Shown here: piece after piece, positions 47,329 to 57,057 of the stretch | How the letters are laid out: each line of letters opens with the position of its first letter | Position numbering within the stretch: position 1 is the stretch's first letter | NCBI GenBank assembly: GCA_913020495.1 | Contig: CAJWBJ010000007.1 | Coordinates: forward strand, 1-61,712 | Source: an uncultured Oleiphilus sp. | Lineage (GTDB): Bacteria; Pseudomonadota; Gammaproteobacteria; Pseudomonadales; Oleiphilaceae | Reading direction: 5' to 3' | DNA: 61,712 nucleotides | Position numbers and translations under genes: made by a program | Notes under the pieces: model-generated | Database searches by the model: none | What the model saw: the letters and a program-made list of their open reading frames with translations, nothing else | What the model was told of the DNA's origin: nothing

Positions 47329-49989
47329 ATGCTGGATGATTCAGATCCAATTGAAACGTCTGAGTGGCTTGATGCTTTAGCTTCTGTCATCGAAAATGAA
47401 GGTGTTGGGCGAGCAAAATACTTGCTAACACGATTGTCAGAAAAAGCTAGAAAATTGGGCAGTGACCTGCCTTATTCGGTAACAACCCCTTATTGCAATA
47501 CAATCCCTGTGAATCAAGAAACACGCATGCCTGGCGATTTATTTATGGAACGTCGCATACGCTCACTTATTCGTTGGAATGCCATGGTGATGGTGTTGCG
47601 TGCGAATAAACGTCCGGGCGAACTTGGTGGACACATTTCTTCCTTTTCTTCGAGTGCGACTTTATATGATGTAGGTTTTAATTATTTTTTCCATGCAGGG
47701 GATGAAAATAGAGAAGCTGACTTAGTGTACGTTCAAGGGCACACCTCACCAGGGATTTATGCAAGATCCTTCCTAGAGGGGCGATTCTCTGAAGATCAGA
47801 TGGATCGCTATCGTAATGAAGTAGATGGTGATGGCTTGTCATCCTATCCGCACCCTTGGTTAATGCCTGACTATTGGCAGTTTCCAACTGTTTCAATGGG
47901 TTTGGGGCCGTTGCAGGCAATTTACCAAGCACATGTTATGAAGTATCTTCATAGTAGAGAGCTGATGGAGAAAAAAGACCGCAAAGTATGGTGCTTTGTT
48001 GGTGATGGTGAAACTGATGAGCCAGAGACGCTCGGGTCAATCGCTTTAGCCGGGCGAGAAAAGCTTGATAACCTTATTTTTGTCGTAAATTGTAACCTTC
48101 AGCGTTTAGATGGGCCTGTTAGGGGTAACGGTAAAATAATTCAAGAACTAGAAGGCGTTTTCCGCGGCGCGGGCTGGAATGTCATTAAAGTTGTTTGGGG
48201 GCGAATGTGGGATCCTCTGTTTGATAAAGATAAAGATGGAGCAATGCAGCGAGCCATGGATGAAGTTGTTGATGGCGAAATGCAAAACTTTAAATCCAAT
48301 GGAAGTGCTTATACACGAAAACACTTTTTTGGCTTATATCCAGAGCTGGCTAAATTAGCAGAAAGCCTCAGTGATCAAGATATTGAACAACTAAATCGTG
48401 GTGGCCATGACCCTTATAAAATGTATGCTGCCTATCATAAAGCTGCTAACCATAAAGGTCAGCCAACAGTTATTTTAGCGCAGACGATTAAAGGATATGG
48501 CTTTGGTAAATCAGGCGAAGCTACCAATAGTACTCACTCATTAAAGAAATTAGATGTTGCTTCATTAAAAGACTTTAGAGATAGATTTGGTGTTCCGGTT
48601 ACGAATGATGAAATAGAGTCAATTCCATATTATCGACCGGCCTCTGATAGTCCTGAAATTTTATATATGAATAAGAGGCGAGCGGATTTAGGTGGTGCTT
48701 ACCCTAGTCGTCGTGAGCAAAGTCAGCCTTTAAAGGTTCCTGAACTCTCATTATTTGATGCACAGCTAAAAGGCTCAGGAGACCGAGAAGTATCGACAAC
48801 GATGGCCTTTGTCAGAATGCTGACCGCATTGACAAAGGATAAAAGGCTAGGAAAACGAATCGTGCCAATTGTTCCCGATGAGGCAAGAACTTTTGGGATG
48901 GAAGGCATGTTCCGTCAATTGGGAATTTATACTTCTGAAGGGCAAAAATATGTGCCAAATGATCGGGATCAGGTGATGTATTACCGTGAAGATAAGGCCG
49001 GTCAAATTCTGGAAGAGGGAATAAATGAAGCAGGAGCCATGTCGGCATGGATGGCTTGTGCAACCTCCTATAGCACGAATGACTATCCCTTAATTCCATT
49101 TTATGTTTTTTATTCAATGTTTGGCTTTCAGCGTGTCGGTGACTTGGCTTGGGCTGCAGGTGATATGCGTGCCAGAGGATTCTTGGTTGGGGGGACTGCG
49201 GGACGAACTACTCTAAATGGCGAAGGGTTACAGCATCAAGATGGGCATAGTCATGTATTGGCGAGCACTATTCCTAACTGTGTGGCTTATGACCCAGCTT
49301 ATGGTTCTGAGCTTGCAGTGATTATTCAAGATGGCTTGCGTCGCATGTATCAAGAAAATGAAAGCATGTATTACTACATTACTGTGACGAATGAAAACTA
49401 TCTACAGGCACCATTAGTTAAAGGTTCTGAGGATGGAATTCTAAAAGGAATGTATTTATTTGAGTCGTTTAAGCCCAAAGGTCGAGGAAAAAAATACCAT
49501 GTTCAACTTCTCGGTAGTGGGGCAATTTTGAATGAAGTAAGGGCGGCAGCAAAATTGTTACTGGAGGACTTTGGTATTGGAAGTGATGTCTGGAGTGTTA
49601 CGAGCTTTAATGAGTTAGCTCGAGATGGTCAAAAAGTAACGCGCTGGAATATGCTTAACCCTGAAAAACAAAAGAAGCTTTCTTATGTAGAATCCTGTCT
49701 AAAGGATAAAGATGGTCCTGCAGTCGCCTCGACTGACTATATACGTTTGTATAGCGACCAAATTAGAGCATTTGTGCCCTGCGACTATACTGTTTTAGGA
49801 ACCGATGGTTTTGGGCGTAGTGATACGCGTGAAAAGCTAAGGCAGTTTTTCGAAGTAGATCGTTACTATGTTGTGATTGCTGCATTGAATGCATTATCTC
49901 TTCAAGGGAAGTTAGAAGCTAAGGCTGTTTTAGAAGCAATGCGCAAATATAACATTGACCGAAACTGCTTAAGTCCCATGCAGCGCTAA
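47329..49989 (+). CDS. aceE: Pyruvate dehydrogenase E1 component
   Basis: 886 residues from ATG 47329, with AAGGAGA 6 bases upstream. It is the homodimeric E1 that decarboxylates pyruvate with thiamine diphosphate and acetylates the lipoyl groups of E2. The cofactor motif starts GDGETDEPE near 225 and ends NCN about 30 residues later. Also visible are HISSFSSSATLYDVGFNYFF near 105, the GYGFG..GEATNSTHSLKK loop near 390 and LNGEGLQHQDGHSHVLAS near 632. Full length and intact. aceF follows after 15 bases; no lpd (E3) follows, so E3 is encoded elsewhere. Confidence 0.97.
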   Translation: MLDDSDPIETSEWLDALASVIENEGVGRAKYLLTRLSEKARKLGSDLPYSVTTPYCNTIPVNQETRMPGDLFMERRIRSLIRWNAMVMVLRANKRPGELGGHISSFSSSATLYDVGFNYFFHAGDENREADLVYVQGHTSPGIYARSFLEGRFSEDQMDRYRNEVDGDGLSSYPHPWLMPDYWQFPTVSMGLGPLQAIYQAHVMKYLHSRELMEKKDRKVWCFVGDGETDEPETLGSIALAGREKLDNLIFVVNCNLQRLDGPVRGNGKIIQELEGVFRGAGWNVIKVVWGRMWDPLFDKDKDGAMQRAMDEVVDGEMQNFKSNGSAYTRKHFFGLYPELAKLAESLSDQDIEQLNRGGHDPYKMYAAYHKAANHKGQPTVILAQTIKGYGFGKSGEATNSTHSLKKLDVASLKDFRDRFGVPVTNDEIESIPYYRPASDSPEILYMNKRRADLGGAYPSRREQSQPLKVPELSLFDAQLKGSGDREVSTTMAFVRMLTALTKDKRLGKRIVPIVPDEARTFGMEGMFRQLGIYTSEGQKYVPNDRDQVMYYREDKAGQILEEGINEAGAMSAWMACATSYSTNDYPLIPFYVFYSMFGFQRVGDLAWAAGDMRARGFLVGGTAGRTTLNGEGLQHQDGHSHVLASTIPNCVAYDPAYGSELAVIIQDGLRRMYQENESMYYYITVTNENYLQAPLVKGSEDGILKGMYLFESFKPKGRGKKYHVQLLGSGAILNEVRAAAKLLLEDFGIGSDVWSVTSFNELARDGQKVTRWNMLNPEKQKKLSYVESCLKDKDGPAVASTDYIRLYSDQIRAFVPCDYTVLGTDGFGRSDTREKLRQFFEVDRYYVVIAALNALSLQGKLEAKAVLEAMRKYNIDRNCLSPMQR

Positions 49990-50004
49990 TTGAGGGAGCA
50001 ATAT

Positions 50005-51630
50005 ATGACATTAGATATAAAGGTTCCAAGTATTGGTGTTGAAGGGGCGATGGAGGTGATCGAAATTTGTATTTCGGTTGGTGAAGATGTGGAGCAAGAT
50101 GATTCAATCGTAGTGCTAGAATCTGATAAAACAACGGTAGAGGTTCCATGTCCTGAGGCGGGTAGAATTAAATCTATTGGCGTTAAAGTTGGTGATAAAG
50201 TTTTGGAAGGTGCATCAATTTTGATGTTAGAACCTTTAAATACTAACTTGGATAAGAAGAAAAAAAATGAGCCTGAATCTATAATCGCTGAAAGTGAGAT
50301 TAAAAAATCTGTGTCACCCTCTACGAAATCATCAATAGAAAAAGCTCTAAAAGAGGTTCAAATACCTGATTTGGGTGGTAGTGAACAAGTAGAGGTGATC
50401 GAGATTTCAGTAAGTGAAAACCAAGAAGTTTCTGAGGATGATACGCTTATCGTGCTCGAGTCCGATAAGACGACAATGGAAATTCCATCACCATACTCAG
50501 GATTATTGACGTCGCTTAAAGTGAAGCTTGGTGACAAAGTCTCAGCAGGTGATGCGGTTGCTACCATCCTAAGCTCTAAAAAAATTGAACCCACAGCCAA
50601 TGATGAAGTAGTTTCAGTGCAAGAAGGGCTGATTAAAGAAGTGTCAGTTAGTCAGACGGAGCAAACAACTAGTCAGTCGATGGAACAGAAACAAAGTTCA
50701 GTGTCACTCAGTATTAATGTGCATGCGGGGCCAGCCGTTAGGAAGCTAGCCAGAGAGCTTGGCGCGGACCTCTCAAAAGTAGCGGCTAAAGGGCCTAAAG
50801 GCAGGATTCTTAAAGAGGACTTGAATGATTATATAAAACAACAGGTAACACTCGCACAAGGGGGAGGTGAAAGTCGTCACGCTAGTGATGCGTTACCGAT
50901 TGTGAACTTGCCTGACTTTTCTGTGTTTGGAGATGTTGAGCGGGTATCTATGGATAAGGTTCAGCGTCTCACAGCAACAAATATGCAGACTAGTTGGTTA
51001 ACTGTGCCTCATGTGACGCAGTTCGATGAAGCTGATATCACCGAGATGGAAGCTTTCAGGAAAAAGCAAAAGAAAGCAGCTGACTCTAAAGATATAAAGC
51101 TTACTCCAATGGCTTTCTTACTAAAAGCTTGCGGGTATGCCTTAAATCAGTTGCCTCAGTTTAATGTCTCTATTGATATGCAGGCAGGCCAATTATTCCA
51201 GAAAAAATATATCCATATTGGCATTGCTGTTGATACGCCTAATGGCTTAGTGGTTCCGGTTATTCGAGACGTTAATACCAAAAATTTATGGGAGTTGGCA
51301 GAGGAATGTCAAACCTTGGCTGCTAGAGCCAGAGACAGGAAGTTACTACCTTCTGATATGCAAGGAGGATGTTTTACTATTTCAAGCTTAGGAGGGTTGG
51401 GTGGCACAGCATTTACACCCATAGTGAATACACCTGAAGTTGCAATTTTAGGCGTTTCTAAAGCCCAATATAAGCCTGTTTATGAGGTAGAAACGAATGG
51501 TTTTATTCCTAAGTTAATGTTGCCTTTATCTTTATCATATGATCATCGAGCAGTGAATGGCGCGGATGCAGCACGGTTTACGTCTTTGCTCTCCGACCTT
51601 CTTGGTGACTTAAAGGGATTGCTGTTATGA
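50005..51630 (+). CDS. aceF: Dihydrolipoamide acetyltransferase (E2)
   Basis: 541 residues from ATG 50005; the nearby GAGGGAG supports this start over a TTG at 49990. E2 carries acetyl groups on lipoyl arms and transfers them to CoA. There are two lipoyl domains, with target Lys in ESDKTTVEVP near 42 and ESDKTTMEIP near 156. A peripheral-subunit binding domain follows at about 240-275 (VHAGPAVRKLARELGADLSKVAAKGPKGRILKEDL) and the catalytic domain runs to the end, with active-site DHRAVNGADAARF near 515. E. coli has three lipoyl domains; two is common in relatives. Linkers are acidic and Ser/Thr rich. Confidence 0.96.
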   Translation: MTLDIKVPSIGVEGAMEVIEICISVGEDVEQDDSIVVLESDKTTVEVPCPEAGRIKSIGVKVGDKVLEGASILMLEPLNTNLDKKKKNEPESIIAESEIKKSVSPSTKSSIEKALKEVQIPDLGGSEQVEVIEISVSENQEVSEDDTLIVLESDKTTMEIPSPYSGLLTSLKVKLGDKVSAGDAVATILSSKKIEPTANDEVVSVQEGLIKEVSVSQTEQTTSQSMEQKQSSVSLSINVHAGPAVRKLARELGADLSKVAAKGPKGRILKEDLNDYIKQQVTLAQGGGESRHASDALPIVNLPDFSVFGDVERVSMDKVQRLTATNMQTSWLTVPHVTQFDEADITEMEAFRKKQKKAADSKDIKLTPMAFLLKACGYALNQLPQFNVSIDMQAGQLFQKKYIHIGIAVDTPNGLVVPVIRDVNTKNLWELAEECQTLAARARDRKLLPSDMQGGCFTISSLGGLGGTAFTPIVNTPEVAILGVSKAQYKPVYEVETNGFIPKLMLPLSLSYDHRAVNGADAARFTSLLSDLLGDLKGLLL

Positions 51631-51856
51631 ATTTATGTTATAACATGTCTATGCAGTATCGTGATATTTTAGTGCGCGCGCCCTTTAATCACTAAAAAGT
51701 AAGTTGGAGCAATCACTGAGCTTCTGAGATAATAGATGCTTGCTCACGAGACTATGACCTACGCTAGAATAATTATAAGAACATAACTTTATTGACTTAT
51801 ATGAATTGAATATGCGTATTGATATAAGCCAATAGATGTAAGAGATTCGGCTCATT

Positions 51857-53278
51857 ATGGAATTTAAAACACACTTTATTAGTCGGGAAGATCGACGAAT
51901 TGCCCGGCAATCATTAACAGGCAAACATGGCTTTAAGTCTTTTGTAGAAGTTAATGGTGTTGATATTGACTCCTCACTTTCTGATTTTTCAAGTCTTGGT
52001 TTTGCGATTACTTTAGAGCAATCCTACGCAGAGACCCTGAGTGTTGGCGATCAATTATCTGTTACGGTTAGCCCCTTAATTAATCATCACTACCTTATTA
52101 AAGGCGTGATTATTGATAAGCAGCCCACAAAGCACGGTCGGGTTAAAATATCAGCAGTTATTGAACATGAACAGAACAATAAACATGGCGAATACCATCC
52201 TGTGCATCTTAGTGCTGCCCAAGGCTTAAAAGGGCAAATAACGCATCCGTTTTTTTATAAACAAAATAGTTATTTTGAACTGGAGAGTTTATCTCGAAGA
52301 GGTTTTTACGCGACTAATATAAATTCTGACTTCACACTTTTTGATCATATGGAAGTTTGTTTTAGTGTTGGCTCCATTCAAGGCTTACAAAACATTGTAG
52401 GTAAAATTTCTAATGTGTCGCTCACAGACATGAATAAAATTCGATGTTTTATTGAGACGCCTAATTTACCGTATCACGCCGAAGAAGAGTTGGCGCAATA
52501 CTGTTTTCACTTTGCCCAAAAAACGCCTAGGGATATAAATCGAGCAGGTCTTAAAACACTACATATTCAAGAGTTGGTTCAGTACCGTTTTGTAGAAACG
52601 CAGGCTGAATACGAAGCAGTACTTAAGCTAAGACGTAAATCATATGCAAGTCAGCATATGTGTTCCAAAGATGACCCTATCGCCAGGTTTGCTATGCAGC
52701 AGGATGCTTATGGTCGAATTCTGATTGCTTTTCATAATGAAAGAGTAATTGGGAGCGCGCTATTAGTTTTTGGTGAACGAGGAGAAAAGCCTTTTGAATT
52801 AGATCTTCTTTTGCCTATTAGTGAGTTCTCAAGGCTTCCAAGCTATGAGGAATTAATGGAAATAACGGCGATTTGTATTGAACGACACTATCAGGAAACG
52901 GACGTTTTACATGGTGTATTTGAGAATATGTATCGTGAAGGCTTATCGGCAGGAAAAAAGTATGTAATGGTTGCCAGTTCGGAGGAATGGCTTGATCGTT
53001 ATAGTTTGATGGGATTCAAATCGACAGGATTGTCTTTAGCTCACCCTAGAAAAAATGAAATGACATTGGATGTCATGCTTTTAAATAAAGATAAAGGAAA
53101 AACAGGTAAGGGCATGAATCCTGTTCGCTGGTGGGGAGTGTGGGGGCATGTAAGTTTGCATCTGTATCAACGACGAATTATTGAATATACACCGTTTCAG
53201 AAACTTCGCGTATACTTTAACCGGTCGTTATTTGGCATTGATCAAGGGGTAAAACGTTTTCTGCGCTGGATTCGATAA
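51857..53278 (+). CDS. PilZ domain fused to GNAT/FeeM-like acyltransferase domain
   Basis: 473 residues, soluble. The N-terminal domain (about 1-105) has both PilZ cyclic-di-GMP motifs intact: R13-x3-R17 and DFSSLG at 43-48. A second PilZ-like domain (about 115-205) keeps only SLSRRG (144-149). From about 240 to 400 is a region like GNAT or N-acyl amino acid synthase (FeeM) proteins: VETQAEYEAVLKLRRKSY, RILIAFHNERVIGSALLVFGE, ELMEITAICIERHY and a final MGFKSTGLSLAH. The last 60 residues are aromatic and basic (RWWGVWGHVSLHLYQRR), possibly touching membrane. I infer an acyltransferase switched by cyclic-di-GMP. It stands alone between aceF and a terminator. Confidence 0.68.
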   Translation: MEFKTHFISREDRRIARQSLTGKHGFKSFVEVNGVDIDSSLSDFSSLGFAITLEQSYAETLSVGDQLSVTVSPLINHHYLIKGVIIDKQPTKHGRVKISAVIEHEQNNKHGEYHPVHLSAAQGLKGQITHPFFYKQNSYFELESLSRRGFYATNINSDFTLFDHMEVCFSVGSIQGLQNIVGKISNVSLTDMNKIRCFIETPNLPYHAEEELAQYCFHFAQKTPRDINRAGLKTLHIQELVQYRFVETQAEYEAVLKLRRKSYASQHMCSKDDPIARFAMQQDAYGRILIAFHNERVIGSALLVFGERGEKPFELDLLLPISEFSRLPSYEELMEITAICIERHYQETDVLHGVFENMYREGLSAGKKYVMVASSEEWLDRYSLMGFKSTGLSLAHPRKNEMTLDVMLLNKDKGKTGKGMNPVRWWGVWGHVSLHLYQRRIIEYTPFQKLRVYFNRSLFGIDQGVKRFLRWIR

Positions 53279-53301
53279 ATGTTTTTTCTCAGTATGTAAA
53301 C

Positions 53302-53333
53302 AAAAAAACCCCAGCTGAACAGCTGAGGTTTTT
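53302..53333. terminator. Bidirectional terminator between convergent genes
   Basis: An A-run, a stem CCCCAGCTG/CAGCTGAGG with one mismatch around a two-base AA centre, and a T-run. T-tracts occur on both strands, so it can stop both the PilZ fusion gene and the minus-strand cold-shock gene. Confidence 0.82.
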
Positions 53334-53348
53334 ATCTGAATTTGAGCT

Positions 53349-53558
53349 TTAAGCCGGCATTACGTTCTCAGCCTGAGGACCTTTTTGTCCTGAACCTTCA
53401 GTGAAAGTGACTGCTTGGCCTTCAGCCAACGTCTTGAAACCATCACCTTGGATATTGCTGAAGTGTACAAATAAATCTGGACCACTATCACGCTGAATAA
53501 AACCAAACCCTTTTGACTCGTTGAACCACTTTACAGTTCCGTTAAGCTTATCTGACAT
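53349..53558 (-). CDS. CspA-family cold-shock protein (second copy)
   Basis: 69 residues, single OB-fold, with KGFGFI and LFVHFS nucleic-acid motifs. It is closely similar to the protein at 28651-28860 (both begin MSD, share the NESKGFGFI core and end GPQAENV-x-P), so the two are paralogues. It binds single-stranded RNA or DNA, presumably as an RNA chaperone. More than 300 bases separate it from the divergent cytochrome gene, leaving room for a long cold-shock-type leader. Confidence 0.93.
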   Translation of the reverse strand: MSDKLNGTVKWFNESKGFGFIQRDSGPDLFVHFSNIQGDGFKTLAEGQAVTFTEGSGQKGPQAENVMPA

Positions 53559-53880
53559 TGTCTAACCTTTATCTTTTAAATTAACTAAGCAATAAGTAGC
53601 TCATTTTAGAGAGACTTATTATTATTGTTTGAAATACGAACTAGATCTGATGCGTCTGTTTTAAGCAGCGCGGACTAATAGACTCAAACTCAATTTAAAG
53701 TGTAGACAAAGATCCGGGAATCAACAAAGTTCAATGATAAAAAAATGGATTAATTTTTTAATAGTTTAAAAAATAAACGTGGTAATCATCGTAAGTATTT
53801 TAGAAGTCTTAGATATGCCCTATAATGCAGCCAAAGTGTTCGAGCACTCTAATAAATTTAAATGACAGGAGAGGTGATTA
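53559..53880. other. 322-bp divergent control region between csp and cytochrome c5 genes
   Basis: It should contain the csp leader and promoter on the minus strand and the cytochrome promoter on the plus strand. A TATAAT at 53821-53826 is a fair -10 for the cytochrome gene, with a poor -35. AGGAGAGG lies 10 bases or so before its GTG start. No other gene or RNA is evident. Confidence 0.5.
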
Positions 53881-54294
53881 GTGAAAAATTTAATGAAAGT
53901 TTTGAGTTCTGCAATGTTGGTATTAGTGGTTGTGTGCTCTGCAAATGCTGCTATGGATGAGGACTCAATTCGTGATCGTACTCAGCCTGTTGGGAAAGTT
54001 TGTGTAGAAGGTGAGGATTGTGGCTCTGCTACAGCTTCTGTAGCTTCAGGGCCAAGGGATGTAAGTGATATCTATCAATCTTCGTGTTCTGGTTGTCATG
54101 GTGCTGGCGTATTAGGTGCACCAAAATTTGGTGATGCAAGTGCATGGGGTGACCGAGCAGTCAAAGGTGTAGATACTTTAGTTAGTAATGCAATTGATGG
54201 CTTTAATGCAATGCCTCCACGTGGTACCTGTTCAGCATGTTCAGATGATGAAATCGCTGCAACGGTTCAGTATATACTAGACAACAGTAAGTAG
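53881..54294 (+). CDS. Cytochrome c5-type monohaem cytochrome
   Basis: 137 residues from GTG 53881, with a strong AGGAGAGG ribosome site. A Sec signal peptide (LSSAMLVLVVVCSANAA) exports it to the periplasm. The haem site is CSGCH near residue 70 and the distal Met lies in NAMPPRG near 115. The following TCSACSDDE Cys pair is the disulfide typical of cytochrome c5. A second Cys pair, VCVEGEDCG, lies in the N-terminal extension. It should shuttle electrons between respiratory complexes. A strong terminator follows. Confidence 0.9.
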   Translation: MKNLMKVLSSAMLVLVVVCSANAAMDEDSIRDRTQPVGKVCVEGEDCGSATASVASGPRDVSDIYQSSCSGCHGAGVLGAPKFGDASAWGDRAVKGVDTLVSNAIDGFNAMPPRGTCSACSDDEIAATVQYILDNSK

Positions 54295-54305
54295 TAAAAA
54301 AGCTC

Positions 54306-54345
54306 AAAAAAAATCCCCCATCATAGAAATGATGGGGGATTTTTT
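54306..54345. terminator. Strong bidirectional terminator between cytochrome c5 and deaD
   Basis: A perfect 12-bp GC-rich stem, ATCCCCCATCAT with ATGATGGGGGAT, a four-base loop AGAA, T-run after it and A-run before it. It can terminate both the cytochrome gene and the convergent deaD. Confidence 0.93.
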
Positions 54346-54363
54346 GTATTACTTGATTATAAG

Positions 54364-56172
54364 CTAATCTTTTTTACGTGCTCTAGGCTTTCGCTCATCA
54401 CTAGAGCCTTCTTTACGTCTTCTAGGCTTTCGCTTTGCTTCACCTTTTGGTGTTTCAGGCGATCCACTTTCAGATAAAGGTTTTAAGGCCATTGGACGGT
54501 TTGAAACTCTGGCATTTTGCAACAATGTTAGTAATGATTGAGGCATGCCATCAGGTAAATCAACGGTGCTATGATCATCATAAATTTCGATCTGGCCAAT
54601 ATATTCACTGTCTAAGTCTGCAGTATTAGCAATTGCACCGACTAAGTTTCCAGGTTTAACGCCATCTTTATAGCCAACATCAACACGATAACGTGTAAGT
54701 TTTACTTCAGGGTGATTCTTAAGTGGGCGTATTTCATTGCTTCCAGGTCGCTTCCGCTCCTTTCTATCTCTTCCACGCTCACCTCTTTCACCGCGTTCAC
54801 GTCTAGAATCGGTGTCTCTTTCTCGCTCAGGGCGGTTAATCTTGCGATCACTTTGCGGGTCTAGCAGGAATGGCTTACTACCATTGCACATATGCGCAAG
54901 CGCCGAAGCAATTTTAATCGGATCCGCTTGATTCTCTTCAATGAGATTTTCAATGATATCTTGGAAAATCGTCAAGTTTTGATTTTCTAAGCGTTCAAGA
55001 ATATTTGCTTTAAATTGATCGACACGGATTTGATTGATATCTGAAGCCGATGGGATGTTCATTTTTTCAATGCTTTTCTTTGTCGCTCGCTCAATAGAGC
55101 TAAGCATTCTTTTTTCACGTGGAGCGATGAATAGTATCGCATCGCCTGAACGACCCGCACGGCCTGTGCGGCCAATTCGGTGAACGTAGGTTTCAGTGTC
55201 GTAAGGAACGTCAAAGTTTATAACGTGACTGATACGTGGAACATCTAACCCTCGTGCTGCAACATCTGTAGCGATAAGTACGTCAATCTTTCCGGACTTT
55301 AAGCGGTCTACAGTTTTTTCGCGTGCCGCTTGAGCGATATCACCATTCAATGCTGCGCTTGAGAAGCCTCGTGCATTTAATTTTGTCGCCAACTCTTCTG
55401 TAGAAACTTTAGTGCGAACAAAAATAATGATGCCATCAAACTCTTCAACTTCAAGAATTCGTGTCAGGGCATCTAACTTATTGATACCTGTGGTCATTAA
55501 ATAGCGCTGGTTGATAGTGCTTGCAGTCGCCGTTTTATTTTCGATTTTAATGATTTCAGGCTTATTCAGGTGCTTTTCAGCTACTTTTTGAATTTCTCTT
55601 GGCATAGTTGCCGAAAATAGTGCTATTTGGCGGTCAGACGGGGTGTGTTCGAGAACCCACTCTACATCATCAATGAAACCCATGCGTAGCATTTCATCTG
55701 CTTCATCTAAGACTAATGTTTTTAGGTTGTCTAGATTTAGTGTTTTCCTGCGCATGTGATCCATTACGCGACCTGGTGTACCAACAACCACTTGAGCGCC
55801 ACGTTTTAGTTGGCGTAATTGATTGGTGTAGCTCTGACCACCATATATAGGTAGTACGTGGAAACCTTTAATATACTTTGCATAAGACTGACAAGCTTCA
55901 GCTACTTGAATAGCTAATTCACGAGTCGGTGCTAGTATCAGAACCTGAGTATGGTTACTCTTAGGGTCAATATTTGCGAGTATTGGAAGAGCGAAAGCAG
56001 CTGTTTTTCCTGTCCCTGTTTGTGCTTGTCCAATGATATCTCTACCGTCTAGGATGAAGGGAATTGCTTTTTCTTGAATTGGAGAGGGAGTTTCGTAACC
56101 CAAATCCTTAATTGCTTTAAGTAGAAAGTCAGGAAGGTCAAAGTTGTCGAAACGAGACTCAACGTCAGTCAT
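54364..56172 (-). CDS. deaD: DEAD-box RNA helicase (DeaD/CsdA)
   Basis: 602 residues. It unwinds RNA during ribosome assembly and mRNA decay, notably in the cold. Helicase motifs in order: Q motif (PSPIQEKAIP near 30), Walker A AQTGTGKT near 53, PTRELA near 82, TPGRVMDH near 133, LDEADEML near 155, SATMP near 187, then RGLDVPRISHVIN near 320 and HRIGRTGRAG near 342. A charged RERGERGERGRDRKERKR stretch near 465 precedes a DbpA-type RNA-binding domain at about 487-560, and the tail is basic. A leader of about 200 bases separates it from the upstream PadR gene. Confidence 0.94.
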   Translation of the reverse strand: MTDVESRFDNFDLPDFLLKAIKDLGYETPSPIQEKAIPFILDGRDIIGQAQTGTGKTAAFALPILANIDPKSNHTQVLILAPTRELAIQVAEACQSYAKYIKGFHVLPIYGGQSYTNQLRQLKRGAQVVVGTPGRVMDHMRRKTLNLDNLKTLVLDEADEMLRMGFIDDVEWVLEHTPSDRQIALFSATMPREIQKVAEKHLNKPEIIKIENKTATASTINQRYLMTTGINKLDALTRILEVEEFDGIIIFVRTKVSTEELATKLNARGFSSAALNGDIAQAAREKTVDRLKSGKIDVLIATDVAARGLDVPRISHVINFDVPYDTETYVHRIGRTGRAGRSGDAILFIAPREKRMLSSIERATKKSIEKMNIPSASDINQIRVDQFKANILERLENQNLTIFQDIIENLIEENQADPIKIASALAHMCNGSKPFLLDPQSDRKINRPERERDTDSRRERGERGERGRDRKERKRPGSNEIRPLKNHPEVKLTRYRVDVGYKDGVKPGNLVGAIANTADLDSEYIGQIEIYDDHSTVDLPDGMPQSLLTLLQNARVSNRPMALKPLSESGSPETPKGEAKRKPRRRKEGSSDERKPRARKKD

Positions 56173-56378
56173 ATAGTGCGCCTGTATAAAGTAAGCTTGC
56201 TAGTGTCCGTATAAAACGGTAGTGGTTTTTCTGACACGCTGCAAGTACGCCCTGTAGTCCGTGTGGCATTTTCTGGTATGGGTATTTATGATCAATAAAG
56301 TCCGTGTTATACCAGTTTATCTTGATAGTGTCTGAAAAGGGGCGCAAGTATACGCAGATTTTTACAAAAAAGCTTTGT

Positions 56379-56912
56379 TTATTTTTTGAGCATTTCTAAG
56401 GCCTCTTTAGCCCAGGTTAGCCATGCTTGCTCTCCAAGGATCCCTCGTCTCAAAGTGAGGTAAGGTAATTTATATTTCTCTTGCGTCTGAGGGGGTGATT
56501 CTAAAAAAGTTCGCTCCATATTGAGAAGGTCTTGAAGAATTTTCTTATGTGTTTTTTTATGGAGCATTAACTCGTTTTGTAAATTTTCCTGATCAATTAA
56601 ATGACCACCATAAACCTTTACGAGTAGAGCATCGTTAATTTTGTGGGGTTTTACTGGGTTGGTAAGCCAGTGCTTCAATTCCTCTGTACCTAATTTGGTT
56701 ATTTGATATGTTTTTTTATCAGGCCTCCCTTTTTGTTTTTCTAAAGAGAGCGATATAAGTTTTTGCTCGGAAAGTGTTTTTAATTGTTGATAAATTTGCT
56801 GGTGTTTTGCATTCCAAAAATATCCTAACCCACTTTTAAAATGTTGCAATAAATCATAACCACTACTGGGCTCGGTTTCTAGTTGGACTAAAATTGCGTG
56901 TTTGAGTGACAT
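56379..56912 (-). CDS. PadR-family transcriptional regulator
   Basis: 177 residues. The N-terminal winged helix-turn-helix (about 1-85) has MSLKHAILVQLETEPSSGYDLLQHF and the wing KGRPDKKTYQITKLGTEEL; the C-terminal helical region (about 90-177) is the Vir_act_alpha_C dimerisation type. PadR-like proteins usually repress genes for phenolic acid or multidrug resistance, but no obvious target lies beside it. It is on the same strand as deaD, 206 bases upstream of that start, so it may only be a neighbour. Confidence 0.85.
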   Translation of the reverse strand: MSLKHAILVQLETEPSSGYDLLQHFKSGLGYFWNAKHQQIYQQLKTLSEQKLISLSLEKQKGRPDKKTYQITKLGTEELKHWLTNPVKPHKINDALLVKVYGGHLIDQENLQNELMLHKKTHKKILQDLLNMERTFLESPPQTQEKYKLPYLTLRRGILGEQAWLTWAKEALEMLKK

Positions 56913-57057
56913 AGGTATACCAATAAAGAAGTTTGGTAATTATAGAGGGTTGGAGAGATATTTTGTAAGTCTATATTCAAAAAATTGCATACACTGATGT
57001 GGGTGTCGGCTTAATTTCTTAGTTGTGCTTAGGTGAGCTTAAAAAGTTAAAGTCTTT

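Noticed and set aside
50005..51630. Internal repeat in aceF as a tandem duplication of DNA
   Set aside because: The similarity is that of two normal lipoyl domains of an E2 protein, not a recent duplication.
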